A stretch of DNA of 16,014 nt from Bifidobacterium breve (GTDB lineage: Bacteria; Actinomycetota; Actinomycetes; Nanopelagicales; Nanopelagicaceae): NCBI GenBank assembly GCA_945866155.1, contig CAMBGL010000017.1, positions 1 to 16,014 of the forward strand, given 5' to 3'. Positions 13,386-16,014 of the stretch are shown here, piece after piece. The position numbers and the translations under genes are program-made. The notes under the pieces are model-generated. The model was not told the origin of the DNA. It was given only the letters and a program-made list of their open reading frames with translations, and did no database searches. How positions within the stretch are numbered: position 1 is the first letter of the stretch; the number at the start of each line of letters is the position of its first letter.

Positions 13386-14702
13386 TTGGCTTCTCACGCT
13401 CACTCAAATAGAAAGACTTTTGTTCTCGACACGAGCGTTTTGCTCGCAGATCCTGGCGCGCTCTATAAATTTGCAGAGCACGAAGTAATAATTCCAATTG
13501 CCGTTATTGGTGAATTAGAGACAAAACGCGATCATCCAGAACTTGGCTATTTTGCCCGCGCCGCCCTTCGAGCACTCGATGATCTACGAATTACACATGG
13601 CCGCCTAGATCAGCCACTCAAAGTTACTGATGAAGGTGGCACGCTTTCAGTAGAGCTCAACCACACTGATTTGAGCACCTTGCCCCATGGCTTCTTGCGC
13701 GATGGCACAAATGATTCACGCATTTTAGCTATTGCGAAAAATTTGATGGGCGATGGCAAAAACGTTGTTCTCGTTACTAAAGATTTACCACTTCGAGTCA
13801 AGGCATCCTCCGTTGGAGTTGAGGCACAGGAGTACTTGGCCGAACTTGTCTCCAATAGTGGGTGGACAGGTATCGTTGAAGTAAACGTGGGCTCTGCAAC
13901 TATCGATGATCTCTACTCAAGTGATCGCGCCGATCATGAATGTGCACATGAGCAACCTGTTCATACCGGAGTTGTTCTTCACTCAGAGCGCGGAAGTGCC
14001 TTAGCGCGCGTTACTACCGATAAACAATTGCAATTAGTGCGCGGAGATCGCAGTGCTTTTGGCCTTCATGGTCGTAGCGCGGAACAGAGAATTGCACTCG
14101 ACCTCTTACTCGATAACGAGATTGGCATCGTCTCACTCGGTGGCCGGGCAGGAACAGGTAAGAGTGCGCTCGCATTGTGCGCCGGACTCGAAGCGGTGAT
14201 GGAAAAACGCCTCCATAAAAAAGTTGTGATCTTCCGTCCTTTATATCCAGTGGGCGGGCAAGAGCTCGGATACCTGCCAGGTAGTGAAGGCGAAAAAATG
14301 TCGCCATGGGCCCAAGCCGTCTTTGACACTTTGGGTGCACTCGTTAGCCAAGCTGTTATTGATGAGATCATCGACCGCGGCCTCATTGAAGTTTTGCCTC
14401 TGACTCATATCCGCGGTCGATCACTTCACGACTCTTATGTCATTGTTGATGAGGCCCAATCGCTAGAACGCGGCGTCTTACTTACTGTGCTCTCCAGAAT
14501 TGGCCAAGGCTCTCGCGTCATCATGACCCACGATGTTGCCCAACGCGATAACTTGCGAGTCGGGCGCCACGATGGTGTGGTCGCCGTTGTCGAAACCCTC
14601 AAAGGCCATCCACTCTTTGCCCACATCACCTTGACCCGAAGTGAGCGCTCGCCGATTGCCGCCCTTGTTACCGAAATGTTGGAGGGGCCAGGCCCCGTTT
14701 AG
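13386..14702 (+). CDS. PIN-PhoH fusion protein (PhoH2-type RNA helicase/ribonuclease)
   Basis: This 438-residue two-domain protein has an N-terminal PIN ribonuclease domain (about 10-150) and a C-terminal PhoH P-loop ATPase (about 220-435). All four PIN acidic metal ligands are present: Asp15 (VLDTSVL), Glu43 (IGELE), Asp110 (GTNDSRI) and Asp133 (TKD). The PhoH half has Walker A GGRAGTGKS (252-260), Walker B VIVDEAQ (352-358) and the RxR-type HIRGRS segment. Mycobacterial PhoH2 (Rv1095) with this layout unwinds and cleaves RNA. Both activities look intact here. The start is TTG (13386): the in-frame upstream codons run back only to a TGA at 13371, and AAAAGG lies just ahead. It is a single gene after the prenyltransferase operon; the symbol phoH or phoH2 would be reasonable. 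Confidence 0.92.
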   Translation: MASHAHSNRKTFVLDTSVLLADPGALYKFAEHEVIIPIAVIGELETKRDHPELGYFARAALRALDDLRITHGRLDQPLKVTDEGGTLSVELNHTDLSTLPHGFLRDGTNDSRILAIAKNLMGDGKNVVLVTKDLPLRVKASSVGVEAQEYLAELVSNSGWTGIVEVNVGSATIDDLYSSDRADHECAHEQPVHTGVVLHSERGSALARVTTDKQLQLVRGDRSAFGLHGRSAEQRIALDLLLDNEIGIVSLGGRAGTGKSALALCAGLEAVMEKRLHKKVVIFRPLYPVGGQELGYLPGSEGEKMSPWAQAVFDTLGALVSQAVIDEIIDRGLIEVLPLTHIRGRSLHDSYVIVDEAQSLERGVLLTVLSRIGQGSRVIMTHDVAQRDNLRVGRHDGVVAVVETLKGHPLFAHITLTRSERSPIAALVTEMLEGPGPV

Positions 14703-14948
14703 TAAAAAGAGAAATGTCACAGCGACAAATCGGACATTTTCCATTCCATAGGTGCCCACCTGCACTTTTACCTATCCACAGTTGCTGTGAATCTATAAAA
14801 AAAGTGACTCGCGCCTATTTAGATTTGCCCGAGAGCCCCCGTTTTGCCACTCTAAAGACCTTCCCCCGTGCTCTGCGCCTCTCTCCACCCGGAAAAGAGG
14901 CATTAGTGCAATGGGGAAATTATGTGGGTGAGAGGAAAGGAGGAGGGG
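14703..14948 (+). promoter_or_regulatory. 246-bp structured leader/promoter region upstream of the transglycosylase gene
   Basis: I see no convincing gene. Features in order: AAATGTC/GACATTT stem (14712-14718 with 14733-14739), weak as a phoH terminator because only one further T follows; AGGTG-CC-CACCT (14750-14761); CACAG-TTG-CTGTG (14777-14789), operator-like; TATAAA (14794-14799), a possible -10; pyrimidine-rich tracts around 14858-14890. The stem 14878-14890 with 14926-14935 (CACCC/GGGTG and CCTCT/AGAGG around a 3-nt bulge) ends directly at the strong Shine-Dalgarno site 14936-14943 (AAAGGAGG). Translational control is plausible but unproven. Confidence 0.45.
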
Positions 14949-15536
14949 ATGAAGAAGATCAAATACAAGTACGTCGCACCATGGACCGTTATCGCCTCCA
15001 TGCTTTTCTTGGCAGTGGCGCAGCCAAGTGCCTACGGCCTTGAGTTCCCAATGACCACTCACCTTGCCCTGCCCGACCAACTTGAAGAGCGCGCATTAGC
15101 AATTAGACCCGAGAGCACCGACGCGGTTTATGGCGGATTTAGCTTGAAGGCTTCTTCTAAGAAGTCACTCTTTTCTAGCGAGTTAGCACTTGTCTCAACA
15201 ATGAGCATGCAAGTTGAAATGGCCAGAACTCCTTGGGGTGCCAAGAAAGTTGCCAAGGCAATTCTTATCGATGAATATGGCTATGAAGAAAAAGAATATT
15301 CCTGCCTCAATCGTCTTTGGACGAAGGAGAGCCACTGGAATTACAAGGCTCACAATTATCGATCTGGTGCCCATGGAATTCCTCAAGCATTACCAGCGAT
15401 AAGGATGGAAGTTATTGGCAGTGATTGGCGCACCAATCCAGTAACACAGATTCGATGGGGACTTCGCTACATCGATATTCGCTATGACACTCCATGTAAA
15501 GCATGGGCGAAATTCAAGCGCAGTCGTTACTACTAA
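14949..15536 (+). CDS. Secreted lytic-transglycosylase-like (SLT/lysozyme-fold) protein
   Basis: This 195-residue exported protein probably cleaves peptidoglycan glycan strands. The N-terminal signal is MKKIKYKYVAP followed by a hydrophobic stretch (WTVIASMLFLAVA) and a cleavage region near PSAYG. A linker of about 85 residues precedes the catalytic region (about 115-195): CLNRLWTKESHWN with the likely catalytic Glu127, then RSGAHGIPQALP and the WGLRYIDIRY helix, typical of small actinobacterial transglycosylases. Cys119 and the Cys in DTPCKAW may form a disulfide. I chose ATG 14949 because AAAGGAGG lies five bases upstream and the signal peptide starts there; the in-frame ATG 14922 would encode the ribosome-binding site itself. 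It ends three bases from the convergent fumarase gene. Confidence 0.88.
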   Translation: MKKIKYKYVAPWTVIASMLFLAVAQPSAYGLEFPMTTHLALPDQLEERALAIRPESTDAVYGGFSLKASSKKSLFSSELALVSTMSMQVEMARTPWGAKKVAKAILIDEYGYEEKEYSCLNRLWTKESHWNYKAHNYRSGAHGIPQALPAIRMEVIGSDWRTNPVTQIRWGLRYIDIRYDTPCKAWAKFKRSRYY

Positions 15537-15539
15537 AAA

Positions 15540-16014
15540 TTAGGCTGGCCGAGATCCAATACTCATCGGCTTGCTGGTCTCAGCAAAGAAATCATTTCCT
15601 TTATCGTCAACAACAATAAATGCTGGGAAATCCACAACATCAATTTTCCAGATTGCTTCCATTCCTAAATCTTCGAAATCCAAGACTTCAACTTTCTTGA
15701 TGCAATCTTGTGCAAGACGGGCAGCTGGTCCACCGATAGATCCTAGATAAAATCCACCATGTGCTTTGCACGAATCAGTTACTGCTTTTGAACGATTTCC
15801 TTTTGCCAGCATGACAAATGATCCGCCCGCACTTTGGAATTGTTCAACGTAAGAATCCATACGACCAGCCGTTGTTGGACCAAAAGAACCTGATGCATAT
15901 CCTTGCGGAGTCTTTGCAGGACCTGCGTAATAAACGGCGTAATCCTTGAGATATTGAGGCAAAGGCTTACCGGCATCGAGCATCTCTTTGATGCGTGAAT
16001 GGGCAAGGTCGCGA
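15540..16014 (-). CDS. Class I fumarate hydratase, C-terminal part (partial, 5' end beyond window)
   Basis: The frame stays open past the ATG at 15983 to the right edge (RDLAHSRIKE precedes that Met), so the Met is internal and only about the last 157 residues are visible. The sequence matches the C-terminal beta domain of iron-sulfur class I fumarases, which interconvert fumarate and malate in the TCA cycle: PLPQYLKDYAVYYAGPAKTP, GSFGPTTAGRMDSYVEQ, LAKGNRSK, GGFYLGSIGGPAA, and VVDFPAFIVVDDKGNDFF. The iron-sulfur cluster cysteines of the alpha domain would lie outside the window. Many relatives encode both domains in one polypeptide of about 500-550 residues, and the reading through the edge is consistent with that. 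It should be cytosolic. Confidence 0.92.
   Translation of the reverse strand, partial: RDLAHSRIKEMLDAGKPLPQYLKDYAVYYAGPAKTPQGYASGSFGPTTAGRMDSYVEQFQSAGGSFVMLAKGNRSKAVTDSCKAHGGFYLGSIGGPAARLAQDCIKKVEVLDFEDLGMEAIWKIDVVDFPAFIVVDDKGNDFFAETSKPMSIGSRPA

Noticed and set aside
13370..13411. 13-codon upstream frame (ATG 13370) overlapping the TTG start of PIN-PhoH
   Set aside because: The purine-rich stretch before it is too close to the ATG, and such a short frame is expected by chance. It does not look like the mycobacterial antitoxin.
14014..14386. Two long minus-strand frames opposite the PhoH domain
   Set aside because: They arise in the more GC-rich part of the PhoH gene, where stop codons are rarer. 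The plus-strand Walker motifs are decisive.
14712..14739. Intrinsic terminator after PIN-PhoH
   Set aside because: The AAATGTC/GACATTT stem has a 14-nt loop, low GC and no real T-run, so I treat it only as an inverted repeat.
14703..14948. ydaO-type cyclic-di-AMP riboswitch before the cell-wall hydrolase
   Set aside because: The context is right, but I cannot find the conserved GGGUGAAUC-like and CCGAACCCG-like segments in the leader.
14714..15043. 109-codon plus-strand frame across the leader and the transglycosylase start
   Set aside because: It is in a different frame from the signal peptide and catalytic region, has a proline/cysteine-rich composition unlike neighbours, and would overlap the well-placed ribosome-binding site and gene.

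Overview
The window looks like chromosome from a small-genome, fairly AT-rich actinobacterium, most likely a freshwater planktonic lineage of the Nanopelagicales (acI) type. This is inferred from gene content, not from any search. Actinobacterial families cluster here: DUF4307 next to greA, DUF3817, an Rv1086-like short-chain cis-prenyltransferase, a PIN-PhoH fusion and a DrrAB-type exporter. Genes are tightly packed, with 2-3 nt convergent gaps, 4-nt and 17-nt overlaps, TTG/GTG starts and few strong Shine-Dalgarno sites. I see no rRNA, tRNA, CRISPR array, insertion sequence or phage gene.

Bases 1-3180 hold a surface-protein locus. Two related secreted proteins (one cut by the left edge, one complete on the minus strand) point toward each other around a zinc alcohol dehydrogenase. 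Both end in the same unusual two-cysteine, lysine-rich tail, which I regard as the most interesting feature of the window. Bases 3181-5760 hold an FAD-dependent phytoene-dehydrogenase-like oxidoreductase and a Bax inhibitor-1/YccA membrane protein, closed by a strong hairpin terminator.

Bases 5761-10412 form an efflux region. Two MFS exporters (14-TM DHA2 type, then a 12-TM protein, translationally coupled) are transcribed leftward. A DrrA/DrrB-like ABC exporter is transcribed rightward. The 67-bp divergent spacer holds a perfect 7-3-7 palindrome, a candidate shared operator, but no regulator gene lies nearby.

Bases 10415-14702 look like an ancestral actinobacterial housekeeping block: greA and DUF4307 leftward, then a tiny membrane protein, SURF1, DUF3817, a cis-prenyltransferase and PIN-PhoH rightward. 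In mycobacteria, mca (mycothiol S-conjugate amidase) lies beside the greA-DUF4307 pair. Here that place holds only a 45-codon membrane protein. Bases 14703-16014 contain a 246-bp structured leader, a secreted lytic-transglycosylase-like protein with a strong ribosome-binding site, and the 3' part of a class I fumarase running off the right edge.
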